Assembly (NCBI RefSeq): GCF_003387355.1
Contig: NZ_QUNH01000001.1
Location: 754,023 to 818,022 of the forward strand
Reading direction: 5' to 3'
Origin: Winogradskyella sediminis
GTDB taxonomy: Bacteria > Bacteroidota > Bacteroidia > Flavobacteriales > Flavobacteriaceae
Length of the DNA stretch: 64,000 nucleotides
The stretch's first letter is position 1; the number at the start of each line of letters is the position of its first letter. The notes below the pieces were generated by a model. It was not told where the DNA came from. It worked only from the letters and a program-made list of their open reading frames with translations, and did no database searches. The position numbers and the translations under genes are program-made. Shown piece after piece: positions 26,801-36,437 of the stretch.

Positions 26801-27031
26801 AAAGCGAAGTACGTCTCCTTTTTCTGCGTCTATTGAATAATCACCATTAAAATCAGTATTCGTTCCTTTGTTCTTACCTACGACAATGATCGATACACCT
26901 GGCATAGGCATTTCATCTTCTAATGAAGTCACTTTTCCAGTTATTTGAATTTCTTGAGCATGTAAAATTGAAAATGATGTAATTATAAAAACACAGAGAA
27001 ACGTAGAGAGTTTAAAATGTTTAATTCCCAT
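23846..27031 (-). CDS. SusC-family TonB-dependent transporter
   Basis: 1061 residues: signal peptide, carboxypeptidase-regulatory-like domain (about 28-110, GKVTSLEDEMPMPGVSIIV), plug domain (ALNEVVVTALGISRKEQAL to about 250, with LKGPAAAALYGSRGGNG) and a 22-strand barrel ending in the aromatic RRSYGFNLTAKF. It energises uptake of PUL oligosaccharides with TonB. Its promoter region carries the bipartite site and a TAnnTTTG box shared with the rhaEW and deacetylase genes. Confidence 0.95.
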   Translation of the reverse strand: MGIKHFKLSTFLCVFIITSFSILHAQEIQITGKVTSLEDEMPMPGVSIIVVGKNKGTNTDFNGDYSIDAEKGDVLRFSYIGFSEQKVTIGDNTVINIQLVESVEALNEVVVTALGISRKEQALGYAISKVDGEELAEIKSINAVNSLAGKVAGVDIAQPNTGSGGSSKIIIRGNTKFNGSNQPLYVIDGVPMDNNSFGQAGQYGGQDLGDGISSVNSDDIETISVLKGPAAAALYGSRGGNGVILITTKSFKKNSKSKFNINFSTNSTFDEVISGYEDVQHVYGQGIGTPPRDIGDATGMWSWGGKMDPNLQFISFDGQYRDYGVKKDNIESFFRTGYTIQNTISLSGGNESANLLFSASDVKMEDIVPNSGLHRNNFTLKGHMKMWEKLTLDAKVNFTLEDVDNRPYLGYSGANTALALLGLPGNIDQQWLQDSATDVNGDYVFWNSATRIINPYYSLYNMKNESNKNRVLGYASLNYHITDWLDFKFKSGIDTFTYDYYNYSPRTTPLAEWGELTKIDSRTTEINTEFLLSANKELNDNWTVGASLGGNIMNYESSTNNILGKNQGSEDVISINNYNEFIVGRENPRKEVRSFYGFANVSYKDYAFLDVTGRQDWSSTLKKGNNGYFYPSFTGALVLTKAIENLRSKTISYAKLRASYAEVGGDTDPYAYNTFFDYPYSSNGANFSTVNDITYFTNINPSRTKGYEFGLDAKLFNWRVGLDVTYYNQTTYDEIMNIPISNSNGFESASINAGEINNKGWEVMVNIVPIKTDDLRWDLTFNFANNENKIVKLHEEAKTQTIARADWISSLITAEEGGSYGDIVGYDFKRTEDGTPILGANGLPIRSDEQVSLGNGQYKFTGGITNGIQYKGFRLRALIQIKSGADILSMTNQKLYQQGAHIGTLEGREGWALSESERESAGELPSSWVATGGYLAQGVIEDGVGADGNPTYRANDVYVDPKDYWGSIANSHIIKPFIYDASYVKLREVSLSYSLSPEQLKNIKFLNGLTFSIIGRNLWLIHSNVPNVDPESTYNISNGQGYEYGSLPQRRSYGFNLTAKF

Positions 27032-27133
27032 AAAAAATTGAATTTAGAATTATAAGGCTTTTAAAGAAACGTCAAAAAAGTACCCCAAAAAGTTAGTTGT
27101 TAGTAATATAATAGCTAATTATTATAGTATTCT

Positions 27134-27229
27134 CAAATATATATATAAAAACTTCTAAATTCATAATATTATACGGCTCAGCAATGAATAAAAGACAAAA
27201 CTTATAAAGGTTTGAGCAGTATGTATAAA
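27134..27229 (-). promoter_or_regulatory. susC promoter with bipartite regulator site
   Basis: Read on the plus strand, CAAATATA at 27134-27141 is the complement of a -7 box TATATTTG. AGACAAA starts at 27193 and CAGTATGTATAAA spans 27217-27229. The two upstream elements are 24 bp apart start to start, and the CAG element begins 83 bp from the -7 box. The same layout occurs before the genes starting at 48844 and 57235. No TTTG -33 box is apparent, fitting an activator-dependent promoter. Confidence 0.7.
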
Positions 27230-27251
27230 TTTCCGTTTTTAAATGATACCG

Positions 27252-28478
27252 TTATATATTAGACCATCGAATTAAAGCCTCTAAATAGTAGTAGTCAGCA
27301 TAATTTAGTGGAGCATCGGTTTCATTATTTTCATGAAAATTGCCTACAGAATGTTTTAAGATAAAGCCTCCGTTTTCATTTTTTTGAGCTAAATAGTCAT
27401 CAGATGAAAGCGTTCTTAAGATGGTTTCGGTGTAATCTAAATATTCATTTTTACGCGCTGAATCAAATGCTTGTAATTCCAATAATGCTGATGCCACTAT
27501 AGCTGCTGCTGAGGCATCTCGAGGAATCTCTTCTGTACTTTCGGCATCATAATCCCAATAAGGAATATTATCATCAGGAATTTTATCGTTATTCATTATA
27601 TAATTAGCTATCTTCTTAGCGTGCTCTAGGAATATTTTATGTCCCGATTCTTTATAAGCTTCCGTATAGCCATATAAACCCCATGCCTGTCCACGTGCCC
27701 AAGCAGACTCATCAGCGTAGCCTTGAAAATTTACTTTTTTACGTACGTCTCCTGTAATATGGTCGTAGTCTATAATATGATAACAACTATAATCAGGTCG
27801 ATATTGGTTTTTAATCGATGTGGTTGCGTGTGCATTTGCAATATTTGAAAACGTTGAATCTGCCGTGTGCTTAGTGGCTTGATATAGTAAATTCAGGTTC
27901 ATCATATTATCAATAATAATAGGCATATCTAACCCTTTACCTTGAATCCATGGGGCATCTGTATCCCAAGACTGGATGACTTTTGCAACAGGTCGGTAAC
28001 GTGTACTTAAAGATCTTGCTGCATCAACAACGGCTTGTTTATAAGTTTCATTTCCGGTAAGACGATAGCCTTGTCCAAAAGAGTTTTGTATCATAAATCC
28101 AACATCGTGATTCCATTTTACAAATTGAGCAGAATCTAAGGCCTCTGTAAATTTTTCGGCCTCTATTTTCCACTTATTATCATTTGTTTGCTCGTATAAA
28201 TACCATAGTGAACCTGGAAAAAAACCACAAGTCCAGTCTTGTTTGTAAGCCATTCTAAGCGACCCATCCTTGTTTAAACTTCTAGGGTTCAATAATGGTG
28301 AAATAGTATCTATTTTATTTATTAAATAATCATACTGATGTTCTGCTAACGAAAAAACCCGTTTCACGAGTTCTTGCTTTGTTTCCTCAGTGTGTTCTTT
28401 AACTTCAACTTTATTTTTACACGATGTTAAAACTAAAATCGAAATTGTGATCGCTATAAATCTTATTGACAATGTCAT
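27252..28478 (-). CDS. GH88 unsaturated glucuronyl hydrolase, lipoprotein
   Basis: 408 residues; the signal peptide carries a lipobox (LVLTSC). The (alpha/alpha)6 barrel shows GH88 hallmarks: WTCGFFPGSLWYLYE near 85, HDVGFMIQNSFG near 125, MPIIIDNMMNLNLLY near 195 with the likely catalytic Asp, and AWARGQAWGLYGYTEAY near 262. GH88 hydrolyses the 4,5-unsaturated uronic acid from lyase products, giving the substrate of KduI. Being lipid-anchored, it acts outside the inner membrane, which fits a TRAP importer for the freed uronate. It is the last gene of the operon starting at 44527. Confidence 0.9.
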   Translation of the reverse strand: MTLSIRFIAITISILVLTSCKNKVEVKEHTEETKQELVKRVFSLAEHQYDYLINKIDTISPLLNPRSLNKDGSLRMAYKQDWTCGFFPGSLWYLYEQTNDNKWKIEAEKFTEALDSAQFVKWNHDVGFMIQNSFGQGYRLTGNETYKQAVVDAARSLSTRYRPVAKVIQSWDTDAPWIQGKGLDMPIIIDNMMNLNLLYQATKHTADSTFSNIANAHATTSIKNQYRPDYSCYHIIDYDHITGDVRKKVNFQGYADESAWARGQAWGLYGYTEAYKESGHKIFLEHAKKIANYIMNNDKIPDDNIPYWDYDAESTEEIPRDASAAAIVASALLELQAFDSARKNEYLDYTETILRTLSSDDYLAQKNENGGFILKHSVGNFHENNETDAPLNYADYYYLEALIRWSNI

Positions 28479-28501
28479 AGTCTTTTAATTTTTTACAAAA
28501 T

Positions 28502-30160
28502 TTATTGTTTTTCTGTTAGGGCTCTTCTCGATTTCAATTCACCCTCAATTTTATCCATGGTTTTATTATCAAGTGGATAGAAACTCATAATACCAGCAAC
28601 AAGGAAACTACCAGCAGCAGGAATTAAACTTACCATTAAAAGAATTCCAAAAGCAGATTCTGTTGTTTGAACTGTATTAGCCTTAAATCCATAAAAAGCT
28701 AATATCCAACCTGCGAGCGCTGCTCCAATAGTAAGTCCAAATTTTTGAGCCATGGTAGAAGCCGACATAATTAAGCCAGTAGCACGTCTGTTATTTTTCC
28801 ATTCAGAATAACTTGCCGTATCCGTATACATCGCAAATAAGATTGGTGCTGGTGGACCTGAAGCTAAACTTACAATGATATTAAGAGCGAATATCATAGT
28901 AATATTAGATTTATCTACAAAGAAGAATAGGGCTGTAAACGTACCAGCAATGAGTTGGCAGGCAATTACAACTTTCTTTTTACCAAATCGGTTGCATAGT
29001 TTCTCTGTAAAAGAAATAGCAATGATAGTGACTATAGTTCCTGACACTAGAAACGAACTTACTAGTGATTCATCTTCTATGTAGTATTTAAAATAATACA
29101 TAACGGACCCATATCTAATGGCAACGTACGCCAAACTTATCACTCCAATAACTAAAAGCACCAACCAAGGCTTATTGCTAAATAAGTCTTTAAAGTCATT
29201 TTTGATATTTGTTTTCTGCTCTTTGGGAGGCGAAACACGCTCTTTAGTGGTATAAAATGTGGTTAGAAACATGATGATGGACATAATTCCAAATACAATC
29301 ATGACCCCTTGAAAGCCTTTAGCTTCATTAACCACCTGAACTGATATTTCCTTAGATGAAATAGTTTCGTCAAAATAGGTTGAAGGATTTAAAGTATGGG
29401 TTCCAAAACCTTCTTCGAGATATAAAATATCTGTTGTATCATCTATTTCATTTTTTAGATCATTTTTATAAACGATTACGGTAACGTTTTTAGTTAACAG
29501 GTCTTCTTCTCCTATATCTGCATTTAAAACTAATTTTGAAGCTCCAACACCATGTTCAGTAATCACAATTTGATTGGTATTTAATTCTGCTGAAAACACA
29601 CTGGTATTATCTCCACCGATACTATTGACTAATGGAAGTGTTAAGGCTTGCACAAGCAATCCGCCAGTAAACGCAAACATAAATCTGTATTGTGAAAAAC
29701 TAGCGCGCTGAGAAGGACTTGCAGAAACAACTCCCATCAATGAAGAATAAGGAATATTTATAGCCGTATATACCATCATCATAAGCGTATAGGTTACATA
29801 GGCGTATATAATTTTGCCTGTTAGGCTAAAATCTGGTGTTGTAAAAGTGAGTACACCTACCAGTGCAAATGGTAAGGCTAACCACAAAAGAAAAGGACGG
29901 AATTTTCCCCATTTTGTATTGGTGCGATCGGCAATAAGTCCCATTACAGGATCGTTTATGGAATCCCATATTTTTGTTATTAAAAACATGGTTCCTACGA
30001 CAGCTGCTGGCAAGCCAAAAATATCGGTATAAAAATACAGTTGAAAAATCATTAAGGTCTGCCACACCAGATTTGAAGCTGTATCGCCTAAACTAAAACC
30101 AATCTTTTCTTTTATCGATATATTTTCCTCTACACCAATATTTTGTTTATCTAACTCCAT
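28502..30160 (-). CDS. GPH-family sugar:cation symporter with a periplasmic insertion
   Basis: 552 residues, longer than the usual 450-480. The N-terminal half has the GPH signatures (GFSLGDTASNLVWQT, DSINDPVMGLIADRT, WGKFRPFLLW) and about twelve membrane helices in all. An additional polar stretch of roughly 80-100 residues (about 180-275) lies between helices 5 and 6. By topology it is expected on the periplasmic face. It probably imports the oligosaccharide left after GH88 action for the cytoplasmic GH78 and GH94 enzymes. It is adjacent to the GH94 gene with no gap. Confidence 0.88.
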   Translation of the reverse strand: MELDKQNIGVEENISIKEKIGFSLGDTASNLVWQTLMIFQLYFYTDIFGLPAAVVGTMFLITKIWDSINDPVMGLIADRTNTKWGKFRPFLLWLALPFALVGVLTFTTPDFSLTGKIIYAYVTYTLMMMVYTAINIPYSSLMGVVSASPSQRASFSQYRFMFAFTGGLLVQALTLPLVNSIGGDNTSVFSAELNTNQIVITEHGVGASKLVLNADIGEEDLLTKNVTVIVYKNDLKNEIDDTTDILYLEEGFGTHTLNPSTYFDETISSKEISVQVVNEAKGFQGVMIVFGIMSIIMFLTTFYTTKERVSPPKEQKTNIKNDFKDLFSNKPWLVLLVIGVISLAYVAIRYGSVMYYFKYYIEDESLVSSFLVSGTIVTIIAISFTEKLCNRFGKKKVVIACQLIAGTFTALFFFVDKSNITMIFALNIIVSLASGPPAPILFAMYTDTASYSEWKNNRRATGLIMSASTMAQKFGLTIGAALAGWILAFYGFKANTVQTTESAFGILLMVSLIPAAGSFLVAGIMSFYPLDNKTMDKIEGELKSRRALTEKQ

Positions 30161-32467
30161 TTAATTCGTTTTAGTTTTTCCGATTTGAAAATCTATAGAG
30201 ATTTCCTTTTTGTTGAGTCCATATTCAGGTACTTCAATAAAATTATCTGTTTGTTCTTTCCCGTCAACCAACATATTTTGTAGATCACCTCGTTTTATGG
30301 TGACATTGAATGTGGTTCCTCTGAAAACTCTTGTATACGTTACATTGTCCCAAAATGAAGGAATTTGAGGATCAATTGTAACTCCCTTTAAGGTTCGTTT
30401 AAAGCCTAAAAGGTTATCAAAACAGTTGAGCATATTCCAAGCTACAGTACCTGTTCGCCATGGGTCGTCAGAGACGTGTCTATCTTTTCGTAATGCCGAA
30501 GGTCCTACATAACTATTGGGTTGTGCATAAGGTTCTGATTTCTCCTCAGAAGGTAGAATTCTTTTAAAGGTTTCAAAGGCTTTATCGTTTCGTCCTGCGG
30601 CATAATCTGCGGCAATCTTAAATGATGCGGCATGACAATAGACGTTTCCATTGGTAAAATTACCTTGTGGAATCCCAGTTATAGAGCCAATGTCTTTATT
30701 GTATTTTGTAAATGGTGGCCAATTATGAACAGGACCAACAGGTGTATCTACCATAGGTTCCACTTTTTTCATGATATCCTTATATTTTTCAGCATCAATA
30801 ATGCCTGCAAGTACAGCCCATGACTGCGGATTTATGAAAACTTGCCCTTCTTCTGAGGCATTATCACCGACCTTATTTCCGGCATCCGTGTAAGCGTAGA
30901 TAAAGTGATCTTCATCCCAACCGTATTTTAAGATATTCGCTTTAATTTCATGATATCTTTCTGCACATTGTGCTTCTATTTTGGTATCACCTTTCCAAGC
31001 TGCAATTTCTTCAACAACTTTAAGCGCTTTAGCAAGAGCTATACTCATCCAAACTCCTTCTCCTTTTCCTTCAGCACCAACGCGGTCCATTAGGTCATTC
31101 CAGTCTCCATGTCTTATTAATGCTAAGCCGTGCTCTCCTCTGTCGTTCCAAAGAAAATCTAAAGCTTTTAAGTTGTGATTCCAGATGGTATCTTCTCCGT
31201 TATCAGAATAGGAGACAACTTTATCTAACATGCTAAGATCTCCAGTTTCTAGAAGTATGGAATATGTGGCGTGACTGATCCAACTTGGTGAGTCAGAATA
31301 ATGTTTATCTGCTGCTGCAACCTCCATAGAAGATACTCTAAATGCTCTTGGACAAAATCCATTACTTTTTTGATTTTCTAACGCTTTTTCTAACATTTTT
31401 AAAGCGCGGTCAGGGTCTATAATAGCAACGCCTGCGGCATCTTGAAGTGTATCGCGATAGCCTTTAAAATAAAATCTAGCCCAATCTGCCATAAGATGTA
31501 ACTGATGTTTCATCCAAACATTAAAGAGGTTATTAAAATCGGCATCGGGAGTGTTTAATTCTGTAAGGCCTAATCTCGCTATATTTTGTTGTTTTATAGT
31601 TTCAAGTTCGGCATCAATACGAGCACTATTGGCATATAAAGTCGTAAATTCATCGGCTTCAGCTTCATCAAATACAATACCCATGACAATATTGATACGT
31701 TGTTCAACTCCATCATTCAGATTCAAATTGTGCTGTAAGGCAGACACCATATATTCTGTTGAAGCATCACTATCACTTAATTGTCCTTTAATTATACATT
31801 CTGGCATTTCAAAACTAAGGTTGTGACCTAAAAACACATCTCGGCTAATATCAAAGTGATCAAAAGGCACATCGGTATACGTAAATGCACGATATTTCTC
31901 TGTCATAACACTTACCGATCGGTTTCTAAAAAACAAGCGTTGTTTTTCTCTATCGTGATAACCATCAACGGCAGAATTATACCCATAGGTTAGATTTACT
32001 CCATCTAAAATCACTTTTGCTACGCTAAATACAGATATGTTTCGTGGTCTACCTGACTCATTCAATACCTTTACAGACCAAATTTCTCCTGCTTCCTTAC
32101 GAGGTACAAATATTTGAAATGATACTTTGATGCCATTTTTTTTACTCTCTAAAACAGTGTATCCCAATCCGTGAGTACAACTATAGTCATCTAATTCAAC
32201 ACCAGTTGTATTTGGTGCAACGGACCATACGTCGTTCGTCTCATTATCTCTTAAGTAAATATGTCGTGGCGCACTTCTATCATCTTGTTTTCCAAATAGG
32301 TTAGTAAGAACGCCTGCTTCATTTTGATATAGCGAAAAGCCATTAAGGTTTTGTCCTACACTGGCTAAGTATTTTGGGTTCCACAACATGTTAAACCAAT
32401 CGCGAGGAGGTTGTGAATTTGTTATTTTATATTCAAGTCCGTTATTTATATAACTACCGTATTTCAT
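30161..32467 (-). CDS. GH94-family glycoside phosphorylase
   Basis: 768 residues, no signal peptide, hence cytoplasmic. The N-terminal beta-sandwich (about 1-270) is followed by an (alpha/alpha)6 barrel. The catalytic-acid motif GDWND is at 454-458, with the phosphate-loop-like VGAEGKGEGVWMS close by. C-terminal PYAQPNSYVGPSA and GRNDKAFETFKRILP segments also match cellobiose/chitobiose-type phosphorylases. Family members split beta-linked disaccharides with phosphate to give sugar-1-phosphate. Exact linkage cannot be read; the presence of this gene implies a beta-linked hexose in the target glycan. Confidence 0.85.
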   Translation of the reverse strand: MKYGSYINNGLEYKITNSQPPRDWFNMLWNPKYLASVGQNLNGFSLYQNEAGVLTNLFGKQDDRSAPRHIYLRDNETNDVWSVAPNTTGVELDDYSCTHGLGYTVLESKKNGIKVSFQIFVPRKEAGEIWSVKVLNESGRPRNISVFSVAKVILDGVNLTYGYNSAVDGYHDREKQRLFFRNRSVSVMTEKYRAFTYTDVPFDHFDISRDVFLGHNLSFEMPECIIKGQLSDSDASTEYMVSALQHNLNLNDGVEQRINIVMGIVFDEAEADEFTTLYANSARIDAELETIKQQNIARLGLTELNTPDADFNNLFNVWMKHQLHLMADWARFYFKGYRDTLQDAAGVAIIDPDRALKMLEKALENQKSNGFCPRAFRVSSMEVAAADKHYSDSPSWISHATYSILLETGDLSMLDKVVSYSDNGEDTIWNHNLKALDFLWNDRGEHGLALIRHGDWNDLMDRVGAEGKGEGVWMSIALAKALKVVEEIAAWKGDTKIEAQCAERYHEIKANILKYGWDEDHFIYAYTDAGNKVGDNASEEGQVFINPQSWAVLAGIIDAEKYKDIMKKVEPMVDTPVGPVHNWPPFTKYNKDIGSITGIPQGNFTNGNVYCHAASFKIAADYAAGRNDKAFETFKRILPSEEKSEPYAQPNSYVGPSALRKDRHVSDDPWRTGTVAWNMLNCFDNLLGFKRTLKGVTIDPQIPSFWDNVTYTRVFRGTTFNVTIKRGDLQNMLVDGKEQTDNFIEVPEYGLNKKEISIDFQIGKTKTN

Positions 32468-32486
32468 ATTACTGTTTTCTAAATTT

Positions 32487-34865
32487 TTATAATGCTATGT
32501 TTTGTTTTCCCCCAACAAGCGAAACCGATTGTCCTTGCCATTTAAATTCACCTGTAAGATCTTCTGGCATTGAAATCTCTGCATTTATATTATTGTCATT
32601 TTTTGAATAGCGAATTGTGATCATACCCTGAGGATGCGGGAATTCGACATTAAGTGTTTTTAATTTTCCTAAATTTGGTTCTATTATAACTGATTTGAAA
32701 CCGTGTTCGCCTGGATATATGCCAGCAACAGTATGAAGAAAATCGAAGTTGGGACTCGAGCTCCACGCATGACATTCTGAACGTGGATTAATATCCGTTT
32801 CTCCATAGGTCGTCATACCATCATCAATCATACCTCTCCAAGATCCTAATAAATCGAAATACAAATCTCCTAAACCAACCTTTTGTAAGGCTCTAAATAG
32901 ATAAAATTTGAAATAAATGGTAGCTTGAAAAAGGGTCTCGTCTTCAAGTACTTTTTTCATTATGTCAGATTGAATATCTTGTTTAAATGTATCGGTTAAT
33001 ATCCCTAAGATATTTGTGTGCTGTGAGAATTCTTTTTTATCAGGTGTTTCGGCAATAAGTCCCTTTTTTGTATCAAAACAGCGTTCTAAAACGGACTTTT
33101 TAATTCGTTTAGACAGTATTTGATACGAATCGACTTCATGTTCCAAATTAAAATAACGGAATACAGCTTGGGCATGATCTAAGGTCTTTGCAAACTGCAA
33201 GGCAATATTTGCGGAATAACCATCGTCTGCACCTTGTGGAATGCCACTTGGAAAATCGATAGTCCAATCTGTGAAATTCCACCATTTTAAATTGGTAACC
33301 ATACCAGTTTCATCAACACGAGAGGCAAACCAATCTATTACCGATTTAATCCCTGGAATGAATTGACGTAAAAATTCAGGATCATTTCGATACATGAAAT
33401 AATCATAAATCATATCGACCCAAATCAATGAAAACGGTGGTATAATTTGAATTATGTTTGAAGGATATCGACTTTGGGTTAACCCTTCTGAGGTGCGTGA
33501 GTCGTCAAATTGTTGTATGGCTTTTCGCATTAACCGATCATCTCCAGATACATAAATTGAGATTAGCGATGCTATTTTGGTGTCGCCTATATATTGTAAA
33601 TTCTCATAATAGGAATCGTAATACATTTCGTCTGCAGAATTGCGTAATGTTCTCCATGCTGCATCCCAAATTTTAGTGAGAGAAGGATCTCCTGTTTCTA
33701 CTTTTGCTTTTTCTTCAAATGGGTATCCTGTGTAAACACCATGGTAATCTTCTAGAATTAAAGCTTCTTCTTTTGTGGTTATTTCTAGTTCTACAAAACG
33801 ATACGTTCGTCGTGAAAGCGGCTTGTAAAATCTATTCTCTCCTCCATCTGGAAAGAGCATATCATAATACCCGAATATGGATTTCTCTTCAAAATCATTG
33901 CGATTACCTTTTAAATCAACGAGATTTAAATTACCGTCAGAAACTGTTTCATCTGGATTTATATCTTTGACCAAAGCCTCAGCATAGGTTATTTTTAGTT
34001 CACTGTTCTTTCCATGGCTGTACGTTAGTTCTGGATATCCTGTAGTGTGATGTGTTTGATCTATTAGGATTTTTACATGTGAGTTTTTAGGAATTATTGA
34101 GGCTTTGTTTTTTAGAAAACCGTCATTCTTTTCAATACCACTCACCCGAATAATTTCAGGAAATCGTTCTACTTTTTCTTCCATAAAAGGGATGGTTCTC
34201 GGTACTAAATGCCAAGCTCCTCCATATAAAAAACCTCTACCAACAGCGAACTCCGTTGTTGTACTTTTAGGGTTCAACCAGTTGTCATAATTAAACTGTA
34301 ATTGGTTCCAACTCCAAGGATATTTTGAATCATCAACATGGTCACGCGGTCCGGCGGCATAATAAGCATTCATCATCTCGCTTGTAATCTTAACTGGTGA
34401 AAATGCATGGTTTTTAATCACTTTCCAATCGGCACTTCCTGTATTAATATCTAAGTTGAGGTTTCGGTCTGCCTGTAAAATAAAAGCCGTTTGATAAGTC
34501 ACTTGTGACACACTTCTGTACTCTCCAAAATTTACGACTTCAGCAGCAATAACATTTTTACCCTCCTTTAAATGAGGCGCTATATCTAGAGTTTCATAGC
34601 GTTGGTGTGCTCTATCTCCAATGGATGGTCCGTAACAAACACGTTCTCCATTAACATAAAGTCTATAACGGTTATCGGCAGATACAAAAATGATGAACTC
34701 ACTCATTTTCTCTTCGAGAGTAAATACATGTCGAAAAAGGAACACACCATAGTCTAGCGTTGATGCACTGGGATGTGTAATCCATTGTGCTTTCCATGTA
34801 TGCTTAAGCAAGTTAATATCTTTACCGGACCCATTAACTTTTACTGTAGACTCTGGGTTTATCAT
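32487..34865 (-). CDS. GH78 alpha-L-rhamnosidase, cytoplasmic
   Basis: The ATG at 34865 gives 792 residues; the open frame continues four codons to a TTG. An N-terminal jelly-roll (WKAQWITHP, YRLYVNGERVCYGPSIGD), a further sandwich and an (alpha/alpha)6 barrel are seen. The barrel carries the GH78 motif DSYYENLQYIGDTKIASL near 410 and HAWSSSPNFDFLHTVAGI near 705. A C-terminal beta domain follows. No signal peptide, so it acts after import. It would free L-rhamnose for the RhaI-RhaB-RhaEW pathway encoded in the same locus. Confidence 0.88.
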   Translation of the reverse strand: MINPESTVKVNGSGKDINLLKHTWKAQWITHPSASTLDYGVFLFRHVFTLEEKMSEFIIFVSADNRYRLYVNGERVCYGPSIGDRAHQRYETLDIAPHLKEGKNVIAAEVVNFGEYRSVSQVTYQTAFILQADRNLNLDINTGSADWKVIKNHAFSPVKITSEMMNAYYAAGPRDHVDDSKYPWSWNQLQFNYDNWLNPKSTTTEFAVGRGFLYGGAWHLVPRTIPFMEEKVERFPEIIRVSGIEKNDGFLKNKASIIPKNSHVKILIDQTHHTTGYPELTYSHGKNSELKITYAEALVKDINPDETVSDGNLNLVDLKGNRNDFEEKSIFGYYDMLFPDGGENRFYKPLSRRTYRFVELEITTKEEALILEDYHGVYTGYPFEEKAKVETGDPSLTKIWDAAWRTLRNSADEMYYDSYYENLQYIGDTKIASLISIYVSGDDRLMRKAIQQFDDSRTSEGLTQSRYPSNIIQIIPPFSLIWVDMIYDYFMYRNDPEFLRQFIPGIKSVIDWFASRVDETGMVTNLKWWNFTDWTIDFPSGIPQGADDGYSANIALQFAKTLDHAQAVFRYFNLEHEVDSYQILSKRIKKSVLERCFDTKKGLIAETPDKKEFSQHTNILGILTDTFKQDIQSDIMKKVLEDETLFQATIYFKFYLFRALQKVGLGDLYFDLLGSWRGMIDDGMTTYGETDINPRSECHAWSSSPNFDFLHTVAGIYPGEHGFKSVIIEPNLGKLKTLNVEFPHPQGMITIRYSKNDNNINAEISMPEDLTGEFKWQGQSVSLVGGKQNIAL

Positions 34866-34916
34866 ATTTATTTTCAATATTATCTTTTATTAAAGTTCCT
34901 GAAAGAGGATTAATAA

Positions 34917-36416
34917 TTAATCTATTTTCGTTCGAAAAGTTGATACAGGCAATCCTTTATTTGAGGTTAAATTAGCTTCTGTATAGGGCTTCCAGGCGTA
35001 TCTTACATAAAATGGTTTTTTGTGTTTATTTGGTAAGCTAAACGCTATTGTTTTGCCTTCAATTCTAGGTTCTAATTTTTCAAAATGTTTGTTGTCCGTA
35101 CTTATTTCAAAACCAATAATAGCTTCTGATGATTTTGTTTTTAAACTACTAAACTCCCCTTTAAAATGAATCGTATAAGTGTTGTTAGAATAGGTGATTT
35201 TATCAAACACCGGACTTTCATAATCATTAGCTACTTTATAGGTGTCTCCGAGTGCTAAGAGTGCCAATCTGTCTCCAACAGGTTGTTTGTTTTTTGCATG
35301 TGTGTCTTGCCGATCACCAACATCAGTTATAACAACCATTTTAGAATTTGGGACTTCATTTAATAATTCGCTTTGCGCAAATCTAAACTCTGGCCATGCA
35401 GGTCTATCTTCTCTACTAGTTAATTGTGTAGAATAAAAAGGGAAGTCTTCATTAAAATCTGATCGCCATAAAGCCACCATTTTTTTAAACATAGCTTTGT
35501 ACAAAATAGGAGCTTCTGCATTGGACTCGCCTTGGTACCAAATAACTCCTTTGATGGGGATGTTTTTTATAGGTAATATGCCATTCTCATAATTATAACT
35601 TGGCATCCATGGGTGTTTCTGATTGGGATTTTCACTTAATGATATTTGATGTTTTGCTACTGAAATCATCGCATCCTTTTCGTCTTCTTTAGCTTTCCAA
35701 CGTTCTTTTATAAAACTTGACATGGTAGAATCTTGTTCAATTTCTTTTTTAGACAACCAAGATTCAATGGGAGAACCCGGAACGGCATTATGAATAATAC
35801 CGATGGGAATATTTAATTCACTTTGTAGCTTTTCCGCGAAATAATATCCTACAGCAGAAAAATACAAGACCTCTTCAGGAGTTGCTTTTACCCAGCCTTT
35901 AGTATTAAAATAGTGATTGTTTTGAATTTTATTTAATTCTTCTAAGGTATGAACACCGTCTTTACCAGTTGGGTAAGTGGGTTTCATGTTATAAATTCTT
36001 AGGTTCGGATTGTTTGCATTTTTTGCAATGCTATCTCCATTTAAAGTGCGTTTTAAATCGAGATGCATGTTAGATTGCCCAGAAGCTAACCAAACGTCAC
36101 CGATTAAAATATCTGTGAGTTGAATAGATTCATTTGTGGATTCAATACTTAAACGGTACGGACCTCCAGCTTCTAATGCCTCAAAATTAACGTTCCAGTG
36201 ACCTTCACTATTAGCTATAGTGTGAATTGTGATATCTTTTAAAGTTGCAACTATTTTAGTATTTGGCTTTGCTGTTCCCCAAACAGGGATGTTATGATGC
36301 CTTTGCAAAACCATGTGACTAGAAAAAACAGGATCCACTTTAAAATTGCTTTGTGCACCTAAAAAAATGGAATAAAAACTTAGAAAAATGAAAAAAGAAA
36401 CATTTTTAATTTTCAT
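34917..36416 (-). CDS. Secreted SGNH-type carbohydrate acetylesterase (SASA family)
   Basis: 499 residues with a signal peptide (MKIKNVSFFIFLSFYS). It shows the sialate-O-acetylesterase-like blocks LASGQSNM (nucleophile Ser), VIWYQGESNA and DVGDRQDTHAKNK (Asp/His). Such enzymes remove O-acetyl groups from glycans. Together with the deacetylase-like protein and the alpha/beta esterase it suggests the polysaccharide is acetylated. It lies 21 bp from the PL14-like gene in the same operon. Confidence 0.87.
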   Translation of the reverse strand: MKIKNVSFFIFLSFYSIFLGAQSNFKVDPVFSSHMVLQRHHNIPVWGTAKPNTKIVATLKDITIHTIANSEGHWNVNFEALEAGGPYRLSIESTNESIQLTDILIGDVWLASGQSNMHLDLKRTLNGDSIAKNANNPNLRIYNMKPTYPTGKDGVHTLEELNKIQNNHYFNTKGWVKATPEEVLYFSAVGYYFAEKLQSELNIPIGIIHNAVPGSPIESWLSKKEIEQDSTMSSFIKERWKAKEDEKDAMISVAKHQISLSENPNQKHPWMPSYNYENGILPIKNIPIKGVIWYQGESNAEAPILYKAMFKKMVALWRSDFNEDFPFYSTQLTSREDRPAWPEFRFAQSELLNEVPNSKMVVITDVGDRQDTHAKNKQPVGDRLALLALGDTYKVANDYESPVFDKITYSNNTYTIHFKGEFSSLKTKSSEAIIGFEISTDNKHFEKLEPRIEGKTIAFSLPNKHKKPFYVRYAWKPYTEANLTSNKGLPVSTFRTKID

Positions 36417-36437
36417 AAAATAGGGAGTATGTCTTAC

